Source: Rhizophagus irregularis
Taxonomy: Eukaryota; Glomeromycota; Glomeromycetes; Glomerales; Glomeraceae
Length of the DNA stretch: 64,000 nucleotides
Assembly (NCBI RefSeq): GCF_026210795.1
Contig: NC_089437.1
Span: 744,001-808,000 of the forward strand
Direction: 5' to 3'
In this document: in pieces, positions 11,859 to 22,293 of the stretch
Layout: the number at the start of each line of letters is the position of its first letter
Numbering within the stretch: the first letter of the stretch is position 1
The notes under the pieces: generated by a model
Database searches by the model: none
What the model saw: only the letters and a program-made list of their open reading frames with translations
Told to the model about the DNA's origin: nothing
Position numbers and translations under genes: made by a program

Positions 11859-14505
11859 TCATTGTTTTGGTCGTTTTAGAAAGGATTTTTTGGTTATACC
11901 ATTAATTTTCTTGTGTTCTTTCCATGTGATATTGCGAGTTTTCCATAGTTGATCATAAATATCATGATGTAGATCAAATAAAAACGAAAGAAGTGATTTT
12001 TTGATTAACTTTTTATGAATTTTGGCATCTTTGAACGGTAATAAGAGACAATTCGGGACTAGATTAATCAGGAGGCAATGTAATTCTGGTGTATCATGAA
12101 TCGAATTGATAGGGAATTGAAAGAAGTAAATATAGGGATGTCAAAATTGATATCATTAACATTGATCTTTTCTTTATCCAGGTTGTTAATAATGTATGAT
12201 CAAAATTTCAGTTCATGGTTTTTGAATATGGATTTTAGAATATCTATCGACTTTGGACAAGTCCAAAAATGTTCATTAGATTCTACAGCAGAGGAACATA
12301 AAAAGCATGTGTCGTATCCATTAAGGATGTCTGGGTAATTCTGATTAAGAGCATCCAACGTAGGTAAAGCATAATTTGAACATTTGATACGCCAACCAAC
12401 GTGTTTACTATACGATTCACTTGTGGCTTTTTGAAAGGGGTTATGATTAATCCATAATTGTGAAAACTCCCAGTTGATGATATGATTGGTGGTGAATGAT
12501 TTGAGTGCATGTAAAGGTTTGAGTGAAATTTGACGTTCTATGTAACGAAAATTAATCGGTTTCTTTAATGTTTTCCTGATATTATGATCAATGATAGTAT
12601 CATTGTTGAACATGATATAACCTTTTTGTGCTTTGACGCCCTTTGGTGAAATTAAGATCATCCTATTGAAATCACATCCGTCTTTGGCCAATTTATCGGC
12701 TCTATCGTTATAGTCGACTCCTGAATGTGCCTTTACTTTCGTGAATTGTACCTGTAAATTCAACTCAGCTATAATTTGTTGGATTGCCTGCCAGAAAATG
12801 ATATTATTAATCTTTTGTTTTCGTCTTGGTGTTAACTTGTAATTCGATAACGACGTGAAAGTATTGATCGTACATTGACTATCTGTAAAAATGTTAATTA
12901 AACTATTAGGCGGACATACTATAAGGCATGTTAATACAGCCATAATTTCAGCTCTAGTAGAACTGGGCCATTGTGTAGAAAATTTTATATTTAAATTAGT
13001 ATCCGAAGTAAATATCCACCCAAAACCCATACGAGGATTATCATCATCAATTTTTAAAGAACCATCAGTATAAAATTCTAAATTTGTAAAAGAAGCTAAA
13101 TTATTAATTAAAATATAAAATTCATTAAAGATATCATTAGGTAATAATAAACCATTCACTAATCTATGATTAATGTTAGAAGGGATATATAAATGAGGGG
13201 TGTTTGATTGTGAAGAAATAATTCTATTTCTAAATAAGGGGTCTGTTCTAATTTTGTAATCTTTGAAGGTGTCTGCGCGTAATTCACTGTCAGACTTATG
13301 TACAATAAAAATGTTATTAAATTGATTATTATCTTTTTTGAATATATTCACGTGTAAAGTGATTGTAAAATTAGAAAAATAACTAATAATGCACTTGGGA
13401 CGAACGTCACCAATATAGAATGAATCATGAAGATCACAACCAGTGCAAGGTGTAAGTAAATTAGGTGTGGAGTGAGGAGTTATGTTATGATTAGGATTAG
13501 ACATATCTTTGAACGGAATATGATGTTCTAAATAGACCTTTGGTGAATCTCCAGGAAAGTGTGATTTTTCCAAAATTTTTCCATAAACTATACTTGAAAC
13601 TCGTGGTGACCAAAAAGCAGCCCATTGATTTTTACAAGGAACGCTATGATTATTACACTTAATTATTTTAGGTCGTGGAAATCCGAGATCAGGTGACATA
13701 TTATCAGATTGAGTCGTAAATTGTAAACGATTTGTTGAAGGATTTAATACGATATTATCTTTAAGAAAATCATACCATTTAGATCGGCGCCTTCGATTAT
13801 TTTTTAATAATTTCTTGATCTCTTTCCAAGTTTTAAGAAAAGCACCATCGTTACTAATTATTTGATCCAAGAAGAAAATATTCTTGTTCTTGAGTGATTT
13901 AACAAAACCAAAATATTTTTTGGGGTCAACGATAAAATAACTAATAGGATGTAAACTACCAGTAACATTATATTTAAAATTTGTATTAAAGGATAGGTTA
14001 TAGAAATGGAAAATGCATAGTAAATTTTCCAAACGGTTAAAATGTTTAGAAGGTTTGTGAAAATATTTAGTCGTTTCACTTATATCATTTGTCCAAAGTT
14101 TACATTGTGATGTTAAAAAAAGGAATTCTATAACTTTTGACGTGACTGGGTTATTAATTTGTGCATTTAATAAGGATGCTTGGGAACGCAATTGTGAATC
14201 CCAAATATTCAAAATATTGGGGTATATCAGATTATGTACCACTGAATTAAAAAAAGATTTTGGTAATGATAGGGAATGTTTAAAAATTGAGCGTAAGATT
14301 CTATTGAATTCATTACATTTGTTTGGTTCAATAAAAATGTGTTGCGTTAAATATTCTATCCTCGGTAATAGCACCTTATTAATAATATACATCACGTGAT
14401 CATGCGTGATTTTTTTCTTACGAAGTTTGAAACTAATATAATGTAACATTTTTTTGATTTTGTTGTAAGTAAATGATGGTGAATTAGCTATATTGACGTG
14501 GATGC
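11859..14505 (-). pseudogene. LINE ORF2 C-terminal part: RNase H and zinc motif
   Basis: A long open stretch (14449-12200) begins just after the RT thumb (RILGIHVNIAN, then LHYISFKLRKKKITHDHV). An RNase H domain follows with the expected acidic residues: FYTDGSL, STRAEIMAVL, NIFTDSQ and VKAHSGVDYNDRADKLA. Near its end is a Cys/His motif CFLCSSAVESNEHFWTCP, common at LINE C-termini. The frame stops with TGA after HELKF, but the same frame stays open for about 40 more codons. A second frameshift near 12075 then leads to a further 70 or so codons ending near 11859 (IYDQLWKTRNITWKEHKK). The piece is shifted by one base relative to the RT frame near 14516. RNase H degrades the RNA strand during reverse transcription. 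It is disabled by the frameshifts and stop. Confidence 0.8.
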
Positions 14506-15576
14506 CTAAAATACGTTATCTTTTCTCTTTGGAACAATTTCAATTTCTACGAGATCATTGCCAAATTGTAGATTGCATCTATGGTTTGATTGTTTCAAGA
14601 GGTCCTCGTCGTTGGTTAATAATTTTGTTTTTTCTTTATTGATCTTAATATTCGCAAGTGAGTAGAAATCATCTGCTATCTTCAAATTGTTTTCTAAATT
14701 GTTGAGTGTATCAGAAAACCATGTTGTATCGTCTAGGTAACCAATTAATTTTACTTCAATATTTTCTTCATGATGTTCGTCTAATCGATGAATATTCATA
14801 GGTAAAGAAGCTTGAAGATGATAACCTGAATAAGGGGACGAATTGATTTTAGCGAACATTGGATTATAATATATTATCCATAAGAGTGGTGAAATTATTT
14901 CTCCTTGAATGATACCCTGTTTAGTTTCATACGGGTCTGAGAGAGTGTCCATTAAAATGATACGATTTTTGTGTCCTTTAAACAAATTCTCTATAAATTT
15001 AATAAGATTGGGAGGAAAATTAATCCTTTTTAACGCCAAGGATAATAAAGGTAAGTTAATTCTATCGTAAGCCTTGCTGAGATCTTGTAGTAACAGATAT
15101 AAAGGATTTCCATTTTGTCGCTGATCTTCAATTATAGTTTGAATATATAGAATTATCTCATTACATGATGCTCCTTGTACACCAGCTTGATTATTATATT
15201 GAAGAATATTGTTAGTACTCAGGTAATAATTAAGTCTAGAATTAACAATTTTGATGAGGAGTTTTCTGAAACAATCTAGCAGTATGATAGGGCATGTATG
15301 ATTAATATCATAATTCCACCATGTGGGTTTGGGGATGGGATATAAAAAGGCTAATTTAAATTGTTCAGGAATTACTTCATTGATTAAAATATAATTAAAA
15401 AGCGATAATAGAACTTCTAAAAGTTGTAATGGTAATTGTTTAATAATTTCGTAAGAAATTTTGTTAGGATCAGCAGCTTTTGATGCTGGGAGATCTTTGA
15501 TAGCTGATTGTAATTCTTCTAGAGTTATCAAGTCATTTAAACGCTTTTTGGCATCATCAGGAACACCTGATATAGG
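14506..15576 (-). pseudogene. LINE ORF2 reverse transcriptase domain
   Basis: The minus-strand frame carries a non-LTR reverse transcriptase: ALIGNED blocks include KAADPNKISYEIIKQL, LLLQDLSKAYDRIN (first catalytic Asp), IIQGEIISPLLW and the active-site box VKLIGYLDDTTW. It joins upstream to the LINE piece at 36442-36919 once the Polinton-like element is removed; the junction sits at the TSD ATAGG (15572-15576) and the frame is continuous. The frame runs out near 14506 because of a one-base shift before RILGIHV. The open frame beyond 15577 is element sequence from the inverted repeat and not LINE. The catalytic residues are intact, but the gene cannot be expressed as a whole. Confidence 0.85.
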
Positions 15577-16040
15577 GTCGTCGGGCTGGATGTGGGAGGT
15601 GCAAGCACCACCCACCTCCGGGTCTACGACCCGTCGCAGTACCTCCTTCCCTCCTACGGGGCTCAGGAATCCCCTATATCTGTCACCATCTGTCATTAAC
15701 ATCTGTCATATAACAATATACTAAAAAAGGATAAAATAAGGGAAAAGAGAGGAAAATACGATAGAATCAAAGGGGTATGACAGATATGACGGATATGACA
15801 GATGTTTCAGAAAAATCGGGAGAGGGTATCCCCAGAAAAAAGTTTTGATTTTACCCCCCAGATCTGTCATTCTATCATAGTTCTGTCATATAATCAGGAT
15901 TCCGTCTAATAATCTGTTGGAAGCAGTGAGATAGCAAACCAGATAAGTTAGCAGGTAAGCCCCTAGAAGGTCTATAAAGCCAGTAAGACCAACCCCGTCC
16001 CGCCCCCGTCAGAAAAAATAAGTAATTGAACAATGGGTAT
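15577..16040 (+). repeat. Left terminal inverted repeat of the Polinton-like element
   Basis: It is 464 bp long and matches the right repeat (36441-36366 plus 32646-32259) at roughly 98 percent by eye. I count about seven substitutions, all transitions, and two single-base length changes. It contains short internal repeats of the type atctgtcatatctgtcat. The match ends at gggtat, just before the first gene. Confidence 0.9.
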
Positions 16041-16079
16041 TGAGAATAGAGCATATCCAGATAAGTTTAGAAGACAGTA

Positions 16080-16400
16080 CTAATCCGTCTTCCTCTTTTT
16101 TGCCTCCTTAAGGCATTTATCAATACACTGTTTACACGCGTCATCAGAATCTAAGATTTTCTGTCCAAGTTTTTTGCATTGCCGATTGTAAGCCGTCTGC
16201 TGTCTTTTAGCAGCGGTTTCTTTCTTTTTCTCCTTAGTCTTCTTCTTGATCACCCAGTCTATTCCAGTAAAAGTATTCTTATGCATACCACAAATTGTGC
16301 AGTCACCATGCAGCCAGTAACGCCCATTTGTAGTCATATCTTGTATTTCATTAGCCGTCTCAGTTTCCTTCTTGCACTTTAGGCAGTAAAAACGTGTCAT
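16080..16400 (-). CDS. Small zinc-ribbon protein, DUF5679-like
   Basis: A 106-residue protein opens with a compact zinc ribbon: C6-x2-C9 in FYCLKCKKETET and C34-x2-C37 in HGDCTICGMHKNTF. This spacing and the wording around the cysteines resemble the DUF5679 zinc-ribbon proteins of large DNA viruses; that is a judgement by eye. The C-terminal half is rich in Lys/Arg and carries another Cys pair (CKQCIDKC). It is the first gene inside the left inverted repeat and lies divergent from the integrase, with a 44-bp gap. It may bind DNA. The function is unknown. It is intact. Confidence 0.6.
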   Translation of the reverse strand: MTRFYCLKCKKETETANEIQDMTTNGRYWLHGDCTICGMHKNTFTGIDWVIKKKTKEKKKETAAKRQQTAYNRQCKKLGQKILDSDDACKQCIDKCLKEAKKRKTD

Positions 16401-16444
16401 TTTAAGATTTGAAGTCTAAAACCATTCCTTTAATTTGTCATAAT

Positions 16445-17536
16445 ATGTCGCATTTAGAGAATTATTACAAATACTACAATCTCTCCAGAGTACCAGCACG
16501 AATTCTAAAAGGTGAGGAGCACTACAACCTATACAAAAAGCCCCTAAAGGAGAAGTCATCAGAGCATCCATGAGTAGTTGTATGGAAACCAAATGCGACA
16601 CATCAGGCAGATCTCGCAGAGATGCCAGTCGACCCCAAAGGATTCCACTATTTCCTCGTAGTGGTAGAAGTCGCGGGTAAATGAGTCGACGCAGAACCCC
16701 TAAAGGATAAAACTGCAAATAGGGTTCTCAATGGATTTGTTAAAATCTACAGAAGAAATCGCATTAAGCCACCAACACATCGAATAGAGACAGACTCCGG
16801 ATCAGAATTCACCAATGATCAGGTACGTGATTTTTTCCTGAACAGTTTAGGGGTGATGATGAGGTTTGGAGAGCCGGGAAGACACAAACAGCAATCATAC
16901 GCTGAACGAGCTATCCAAGCTATTCAAGAACCCCTTCTCAAATGAATGGTAGCACAGGAGTTGAAAACCGGGGTGACATCCGTGGAATAGTCAGAAGATT
17001 TCCGTGATGTAGTTAATAAAATAGATGAAATCTGGCAAAGAAATCCTCCAGATATTCCGACTGGGTCACCCAAGGTGTCAAAAAAGACAGAACTTCTCTC
17101 TGAAGGAACGTGTGTCCGAGTAAAGTTAGATGAACCTATCTCAGTACTCGGTAATAAACTTCACCGAAAATTCCGTACAGGAGATATAAGATGGAACCCA
17201 AACATTCGTGTAATCAAAAAAATGATACTCTCACCTGAACAGCCTCCTACATATCTCCTTAATGGACCACATGGTCGATTAGGTGTATCCAGATGTGCAT
17301 ATACCCGAAAGGAATTGCAAGTAGTTCCTATTAATGAAAAGCCTCCACCTGACTCTGTGATAAGAGGACAACCTAAAAGATTTGTTCCTGAGCAGATACT
17401 TCGGCATCGCATTAGAAAAGGTCAAGACCAGTATTTGGTTAAGTGGGAGCGCTATCCAGACACTGAGGCTACTTGGGAACCTGCTGACCGGTTGAAGGAG
17501 AATGTCCCTGACTTAATTCGCAAATTTTGGGAATAA
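16445..17536 (+). pseudogene. Polinton-type RVE integrase with chromodomain, four stops
   Basis: In one continuous plus-strand frame from ATG 16445 to TAA 17536 (363 codons) the order is an N-terminal region, a DDE core and a chromodomain. The core has the first Asp in ATHQADLAEMP, the second in ETDSGSEF and the Glu in SYAERAIQAIQEPLL, with 36 residues between the last two. KDKTANRVLNGF and VDAEPLKDK are typical of Polinton integrases. The chromodomain is at the end (ILRHRIRKGQDQYLVKWERY, then ATWEPADRL). Integrase cuts and joins the element ends; chromodomains can steer integration to marked chromatin. Four in-frame stops (TGA 16571, TGA 16682, TGA 16943, TAG 16988) break it. Each is one C-to-T step from CGA or CAG. 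The frame is otherwise undamaged, so inactivation is recent. Confidence 0.85.
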
Positions 17537-17561
17537 AAAAAAATAGAAGAATTAAAGGGTC

Positions 17562-18272
17562 TTATTTTTTATCCCCTCGATTAGCATCAGGAACTATCGG
17601 GATAAAAACATTCTTCCCATCACAGGTAAAGGCTATATGTTCACGTGATTCATGGACATCATAATTGTAACGTTTCAGACATGTTCGGCTTAACCCAATT
17701 TCCCTATGCTTGTATCCATCTAAAACTGCAAGATCCTCAGTGATAGCATAATCAGGGGTAAGTTTGATTGACACTCTCTTTACCATGCCGAATGTCCTAC
17801 CTGTTCCTGAAGCACCAGATATATTGTATGTAATACTCTTGTCGATATTCAATTCTAATTCCTCAGCAGCTTCTCTCTGAATAAAAGACGCATTAGCACA
17901 AGTGTCTGCTAAACACTGAATTGCTATTCCATTAACCTCCCCATCTAGTGCTAAAAGATCTTTAGTATTCTCTAAACGAGCTATGTCAATATCCATAGGA
18001 TCGTCTACCCTGATATCCTCTTCTTGTTCCTCCTCAACTAGGTCCTCCGGAATCTCTGGGACTTTTCTAGCAGACAATAACTCCTCCTGAAGAATCTCAC
18101 GGAGTAATTTCCTAAAGTCTGCAGACCTTAACAGGCTTAATAAGTCATTCTTAGTAACAGCTTTTGCAGGTGTAGACTTACTACCAGTAACTTTCACAGG
18201 AATCTTAACAGGGATTGCTTTGCCTTTCAATGGCACACTAGAAGAGCTAACTGCTGTCTTATTTGGGACGAC
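17562..18272 (-). CDS. Retropepsin-like aspartic protease
   Basis: The frame has no convincing ATG. It opens after a TAA at 18275-18273 and runs to 17562, about 236 codons. A Lys-rich N-terminus is followed by the protease-like fold: VNGIAIQCLADTCANASFI (the DTG box of retropepsins, here DTC), a hydrophobic stretch with AITEDLAVLDG, and the second-half motif GYKHREIGLSRTCLKRYN. Gag proteases process the Gag polyprotein. The Gly-to-Cys change in the active-site triplet is unusual, so activity is uncertain. It follows Gag on the same strand with a different frame. Its 3' end lies 25 bp from the converging integrase, and there are no LTRs nearby. Expression could be by frameshift from Gag or from an unseen start. 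Confidence 0.6.
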   Translation of the reverse strand, partial: VVPNKTAVSSSSVPLKGKAIPVKIPVKVTGSKSTPAKAVTKNDLLSLLRSADFRKLLREILQEELLSARKVPEIPEDLVEEEQEEDIRVDDPMDIDIARLENTKDLLALDGEVNGIAIQCLADTCANASFIQREAAEELELNIDKSITYNISGASGTGRTFGMVKRVSIKLTPDYAITEDLAVLDGYKHREIGLSRTCLKRYNYDVHESREHIAFTCDGKNVFIPIVPDANRGDKK

Positions 18273-18297
18273 TTAAGAAGTTTTGAGATACTCGAAC

Positions 18298-19727
18298 CTA
18301 CTTTTTTTTTGACCCAACACGAACCATATAGACATCACCATCTTTTTCTCTCAATTCTACCTTTTCACCAAAACTCGCAGTATCAATGTCTATAGCATCA
18401 TCATTAAGATCGAGGTTTCTCATTGCTCGGGCCAAATCCAGATCATCACGTCTATCTTTAGCCTTCTGAAGTTGATTTGTAAGTATTTTAGACGTCCCAC
18501 GTTTATATCCCATAATAAGATCAATAGCATGTTGATGATCATCCAAAGTCCATTCAGGAGCATCAGGGTCATCACCAACATCATGATCTACATAACCATC
18601 ATCCCAATCAGGATCCTGAGGATCCTGAACAACACGTCTCTGTGGTTTTGGTCGAACAGGTTTAATCTGCTGTCTATAGACTGGTGGATTACGAACTGGC
18701 CGAGCCTGTAATTGTTTAAATTGCACCTGAAAATTCTTTGTAAGTTCCTCAGCTTGAGCCTTAAGTAACTCTTGTAATTGTTCTTGAGTAACCCCAGATG
18801 ACTTTGATGTCAGTACAACAGGTTCCTGTTTTCCTAACGGAGGTTGAGTTACATCACTGTAATCTGCTTGAAGTCGTCGATTTCTATCTTGTAACCCCAA
18901 GCGCATTTCAGCCCTTCTCCGTTCTAAATTTCTCAGATGTTTAACCAAGTCATCAGGATTAAGATTACTAAACCTTTCTGCTTCAAAAATATTATCAGCC
19001 AAAAGACCTCTAAAGAACTGGTCAATAATAAGATCATCAGTTAGTTTTAGTAATTTTCCAGCTCTCTTTACAGTTCTATAAAATGCATCGACTGGCACAT
19101 TTTCCTGATAAAGACTGTTAAAACGGATACGTTTCTTTTCATCTAAAATAGTTGGAAATTGTGTTCTAAGCCAATAAAGTGCCTGGTTAGGTTTAATACC
19201 TGGAAAAACTATAGGATGATTATTAGCAGCAGCAACACCAGCATCTGCAGTAGCTGGAGCAACTCTATCTGTCGGACGAGCACCAGCTCTTCCCCAAGCT
19301 TTATCTCCACCTATTAAATCATGGGTAGGAATAAATGCTGCTCTAATAGTTACTAATGCATTAGCTGCATCTGTAGCATAAACATGTGCTTCAGACCCAT
19401 TTACATAGGTACCTGCATTTGGTCCTCCTACACCTTCTGGTATTACTAATGCTACAAAAGCAGCTAAATTAGCTCCACCTCTTGAAGTGATACCAGAAAG
19501 TTCCCAATTTTTCCTGTAATTTCTCGATCAAACCATTCAGCCGCTTCACCAGCCATGCAGCTTCTAAGTATACCCATAGCTCTTTTCCAAGACTCTGGTG
19601 GCCCTCCAGCAGCGTATGGGTTAAGATTAATAGTATCAAGATAACCCATATAAAGCCTAACAAATGTATCAATATCATCAGTAGCTTTACCCTCAAAAAT
19701 CGGCAATTCTATCACAGTGGTAGCCAT
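18298..19727 (-). pseudogene. Ty3-like Gag (capsid) gene with one frameshift
   Basis: The frame starts at ATG 19727. The first part (LPIFEGKATDDIDTFVRLY, then GGPPESWKRAMGILRSCMAG and EAAEWFDREITGK) is the N-terminal layout of Ty3/gypsy Gag. It loses frame at a run of five A (19508-19512); adding back one base position would continue into WELSGITSRGGAN, an Ala/Gly-rich stretch, then NQALYWLRTQFPTILDE and FYRTVKRAGKLLKLTDD, followed by IDQFFRGLL. These are the second-half capsid helices of Ty3 Gag. About 476 codons in all. The tail is Pro/Arg/Gln-rich and acidic with no CCHC knuckle. Ty3 Gag forms the particle shell. It overlaps the coiled-coil gene upstream by 16 bases and precedes the protease. 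Confidence 0.75.
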
Positions 19728-20506
19728 ATCGTCTCTAGTGGATTGTTTAATATAGGTGGAGGAGGGTTCAATTGTCTAATTCGAAACCATTGTACCTGAA
19801 TTCTAAGAGCAGCTATCTGTTGGAAAAGTCTATTTCTAAGTCTCCCTAATGTCTGAATCCCAAAACGCACCCTATTATTAGCATGTGCTAGCTGTGCATT
19901 AACCTGTCCAAGTTGCGCATTAACCAATACAAGTTGTCCTCCAGTCCGAGTAGCCCTCAGCCGCCAATGATTTAAAAAAATATTACCACGATTCACAGCA
20001 TTTTGAGCCTCATTACGATCCCTTACTGCTTGAGTATAATCTGCTTGCAATACATTACGTTCATGTCGTGCCTGATTACGTTCACCTATAGCCCGTCGAC
20101 GAAGCTCTACCATAGTATCATAATCTCTTTGCAGGTTATGGTTTTCTTCTATGAAATTATCATTGGCAGCACGTATAATAACTAATTGACGTTCTAAATT
20201 AGTAAACGTTTCATCAAATGCATTTATCTTACCTTGTGCAAAAACTAACAAATCTTTTGTAATACCAAGTTCTTCATGTTTTGCTTTACAGCGATACATT
20301 AATATATTAATAATATGTTTGATTTGATTATTTGCCTCCTGTATCTCTGAATCAACAGTTAAACGACCCCTGGTAGTCAATAAATTTGCATGAGCCTTTA
20401 GTATTCTAACTAATTCATCATCGTCTTTTTCATTGACCAAGTGTGCAGGAGGCGGTCCAGTAGGTTCTGAAGGAGTATAAACTGGAATTGGTGTTGATGT
20501 CGACAT
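19712..20506 (-). CDS. Coiled-coil protein upstream of Gag
   Basis: A 264-residue intact frame has a Pro/Thr-rich start (residues 1-25), then long heptad-rich helices from about residue 28 to 185 (ELVRILKAHANLL, LERQLVIIRAANDNFIEEN, RRRAIGERNQARHERNVLQ). The last third is Gln/Asn/Arg-rich (LVLVNAQLGQVNAQLAHANN) and ends with LNPPPPILNNPLETIWLPL. Similar coiled-coil leaders precede or are fused to Gag in glomeromycete Ty3 elements (recollection, not checked). The stop codon overlaps the Gag start by 16 nt, so the two are probably co-expressed. It is likely a structural or assembly partner of Gag. It diverges from the ATPase with only a 31-bp gap. Confidence 0.6.
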   Translation of the reverse strand: MSTSTPIPVYTPSEPTGPPPAHLVNEKDDDELVRILKAHANLLTTRGRLTVDSEIQEANNQIKHIINILMYRCKAKHEELGITKDLLVFAQGKINAFDETFTNLERQLVIIRAANDNFIEENHNLQRDYDTMVELRRRAIGERNQARHERNVLQADYTQAVRDRNEAQNAVNRGNIFLNHWRLRATRTGGQLVLVNAQLGQVNAQLAHANNRVRFGIQTLGRLRNRLFQQIAALRIQVQWFRIRQLNPPPPILNNPLETIWLPL

Positions 20507-20537
20507 AGTATTTAAACTAAGTTAGAATAAAATTCAA
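20507..20537. promoter_or_regulatory. 31-bp divergent promoter gap
   Basis: The whole intergenic space between the divergent coiled-coil/Gag genes and the ATPase is agtatttaaactaagttag plus 12 bases. It must contain both start sites or their leaders. It holds a TATA-like tatttaaa. Such compact spacing is viral in style and shows that the Gag module was not simply dropped in with LTRs. Confidence 0.4.
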
Positions 20538-21833
20538 ATGGATCTTTATGTATACAATTTGGACGAGTACACGACCGACTCAAGACAAGGCAATGAGTTT
20601 GCTCCATCATGGCCCTTTCGATTAGCCGTAGCAGGTAGCTCAGACTCAGGTAAGACAACTATGATCATTAATTTGTTAATGGGTGACAAGAAAGCAAAGG
20701 AGAATGGTAATCGGTATGTACTATGTGATGCAGTACTTTTAGTTGGCAGATATCTTGATGAGCCGAAGTGGGCAGTTGTACATGATTTTTTCGAAGAGGA
20801 GAAGATCCCATTCACTGCAGTAACCCATAGTGAGATTCCAGAGATTGACTCCTTCGACCCTACTCAAGCTACTGTGGTAATCTTCGAGGATCTGATGGAT
20901 GCACCTAAAAAAATCCAGGATCTCATCACTGGTTACTTTACACATGGACGACACAAAAATATTTCATGTATTTATGTAGCCCAAAGATTCTTTGCCATTC
21001 CTAAGGCTATTCGAGAAAATGTTAACTACATCTCACTGCATGGAGGTCATGGGAGCCTTACAGATACCAAGAGAATCATCCGCCTATATACAGAAGAATC
21101 AGAGTCATTAGCACCAGTAATTGATGATCTTACTCTGCAACGTGAATTTGTAGTGTTTGATCTTAGACGGTCCAAAAGTGATCCACTGTCCATTCGAGTA
21201 AGATGGGATACTAGTCTCAGTTCTATCACAGAGCAATCTCAGTTCAATCCTAGTTCGATCTCAGTTCAATCTCAGTTTGATCCAAGTTTGAACCCAGTTC
21301 GATTTCAGTCTGAACCCAGTTCAATCACAGTTCGATCCAAGTTTAGTCCCTATGGTCAGAAAGCTGTATCTGAAGCAAAAAAAGGTGGACACTTGATTGA
21401 ATTTGCTCGGGTATTTCCATCCCCTAAAGAGCGTCAACATTTACTTGTACCTGGTGTCTTAGCCAAGAATACAGATACCTGGATTAAATTTGTCTTTTGG
21501 GAAGCTTATGGACTCTCTGGTAAGACCCTAGGAGCTGACTTTCAGGACTTCTTAGCAAAAGTACAGGGTAGGACTGCAAAGACTGAAACTCTGAAAACTG
21601 AGAATGTGAAGGAGTTATTCTCCCGATATGAAGCCCTGAAGTCTAGTCGCCCTCTGGATAATAAAAAAATAATAGAAGGTATTGAAGTCCTTCTACAGAT
21701 CTTTTCTAAGAGCCACATGGACCGTCGAGCATTACAAGTAGGGATTAATAGTGTTAGAGCCAGTTCTTTAGCGTTTACAAACGTAAACAAATGGAAAAGG
21801 GTAAGCAGAAGGTATATAGGTAGGCGGGTATAA
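20538..21833 (+). CDS. A32/FtsK-like genome-packaging ATPase
   Basis: The 431-codon frame opens with a packaging ATPase. Walker A is at residues 33-40 (AGSSDSGKTT), Walker B at 113-118 (ATVVIFEDLM), and the downstream motif CIYVAQRFFAIPKAIREN is typical of the A32 group of Polintons, virophages and large DNA viruses. These ATPases pump DNA into capsids. Residues about 230-275 are a Ser/Gln/Phe/Pro repeat tract. The C-terminal 150 residues form a second, unrecognised domain (HLIEFARVFPSPKERQHLLV, then FVFWEAYGLSGKTLG). An LTR element entered at 21752, three codons before the native stop. The native end is Ile-Leu-TGA at 24631-24640, and the present frame instead ends in LTR sequence at 21833. 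The enzyme part is intact. Confidence 0.85.
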   Translation: MDLYVYNLDEYTTDSRQGNEFAPSWPFRLAVAGSSDSGKTTMIINLLMGDKKAKENGNRYVLCDAVLLVGRYLDEPKWAVVHDFFEEEKIPFTAVTHSEIPEIDSFDPTQATVVIFEDLMDAPKKIQDLITGYFTHGRHKNISCIYVAQRFFAIPKAIRENVNYISLHGGHGSLTDTKRIIRLYTEESESLAPVIDDLTLQREFVVFDLRRSKSDPLSIRVRWDTSLSSITEQSQFNPSSISVQSQFDPSLNPVRFQSEPSSITVRSKFSPYGQKAVSEAKKGGHLIEFARVFPSPKERQHLLVPGVLAKNTDTWIKFVFWEAYGLSGKTLGADFQDFLAKVQGRTAKTETLKTENVKELFSRYEALKSSRPLDNKKIIEGIEVLLQIFSKSHMDRRALQVGINSVRASSLAFTNVNKWKRVSRRYIGRRV

Positions 21834-22293
21834 TCAATAAATAAACTATATGTATAAACACTTAATAAACAATCCAATCAGACGTGTAGTATAGCACTGT
21901 ACGTCGGCATATACTCCCAACACGAATAAAGGATAACAAATTTATATTTCGTTAAATTCAAACAACAGTTTATTTAATATAATCATTAGAACCATTTTTA
22001 TTAAGAATACTCTTCTACTGAACTTCAATTTTTTTTCAACTACAGATCTAATTACAGGTCTATATATATGCAAAAATACCAGACTAAAAATATCTAACAT
22101 ATTGCATATATTAAATATATTAAATAAATTAAACATATTTGATATGTTGCATATATTTGATATGTTGAACATATTTGATATGTTGCATATATTTGATATG
22201 TTACATATATGCAACATATGCAACATTTCGAACATTGATCGTCACCTCGTAATTAGGCCGAATTTTGGTCACGTGATCGATCGTTTCGCTACA
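21752..22293 (-). repeat. LTR (3' LTR in minus sense)
   Basis: 542 bp. It carries the short palindrome-rich repeat atttgatatgttgcatat in about five copies, which produces spurious Met/Ile/Asn/Cys-rich frames on both strands. Confidence 0.85.

Noticed and set aside
15577-15702. N-terminal extension of the RT frame (from 15702)
   Set aside because: It is translated inverted-repeat sequence of the Polinton-like element and not LINE.
17562-20506. Gag-Pro as a separate LTR retrotransposon inserted into the Polinton-like element
   Set aside because: No LTRs, primer site or target duplication flank it, and the gaps to integrase and ATPase are only 25 and 31 bp. Not fully excluded until other copies are compared.
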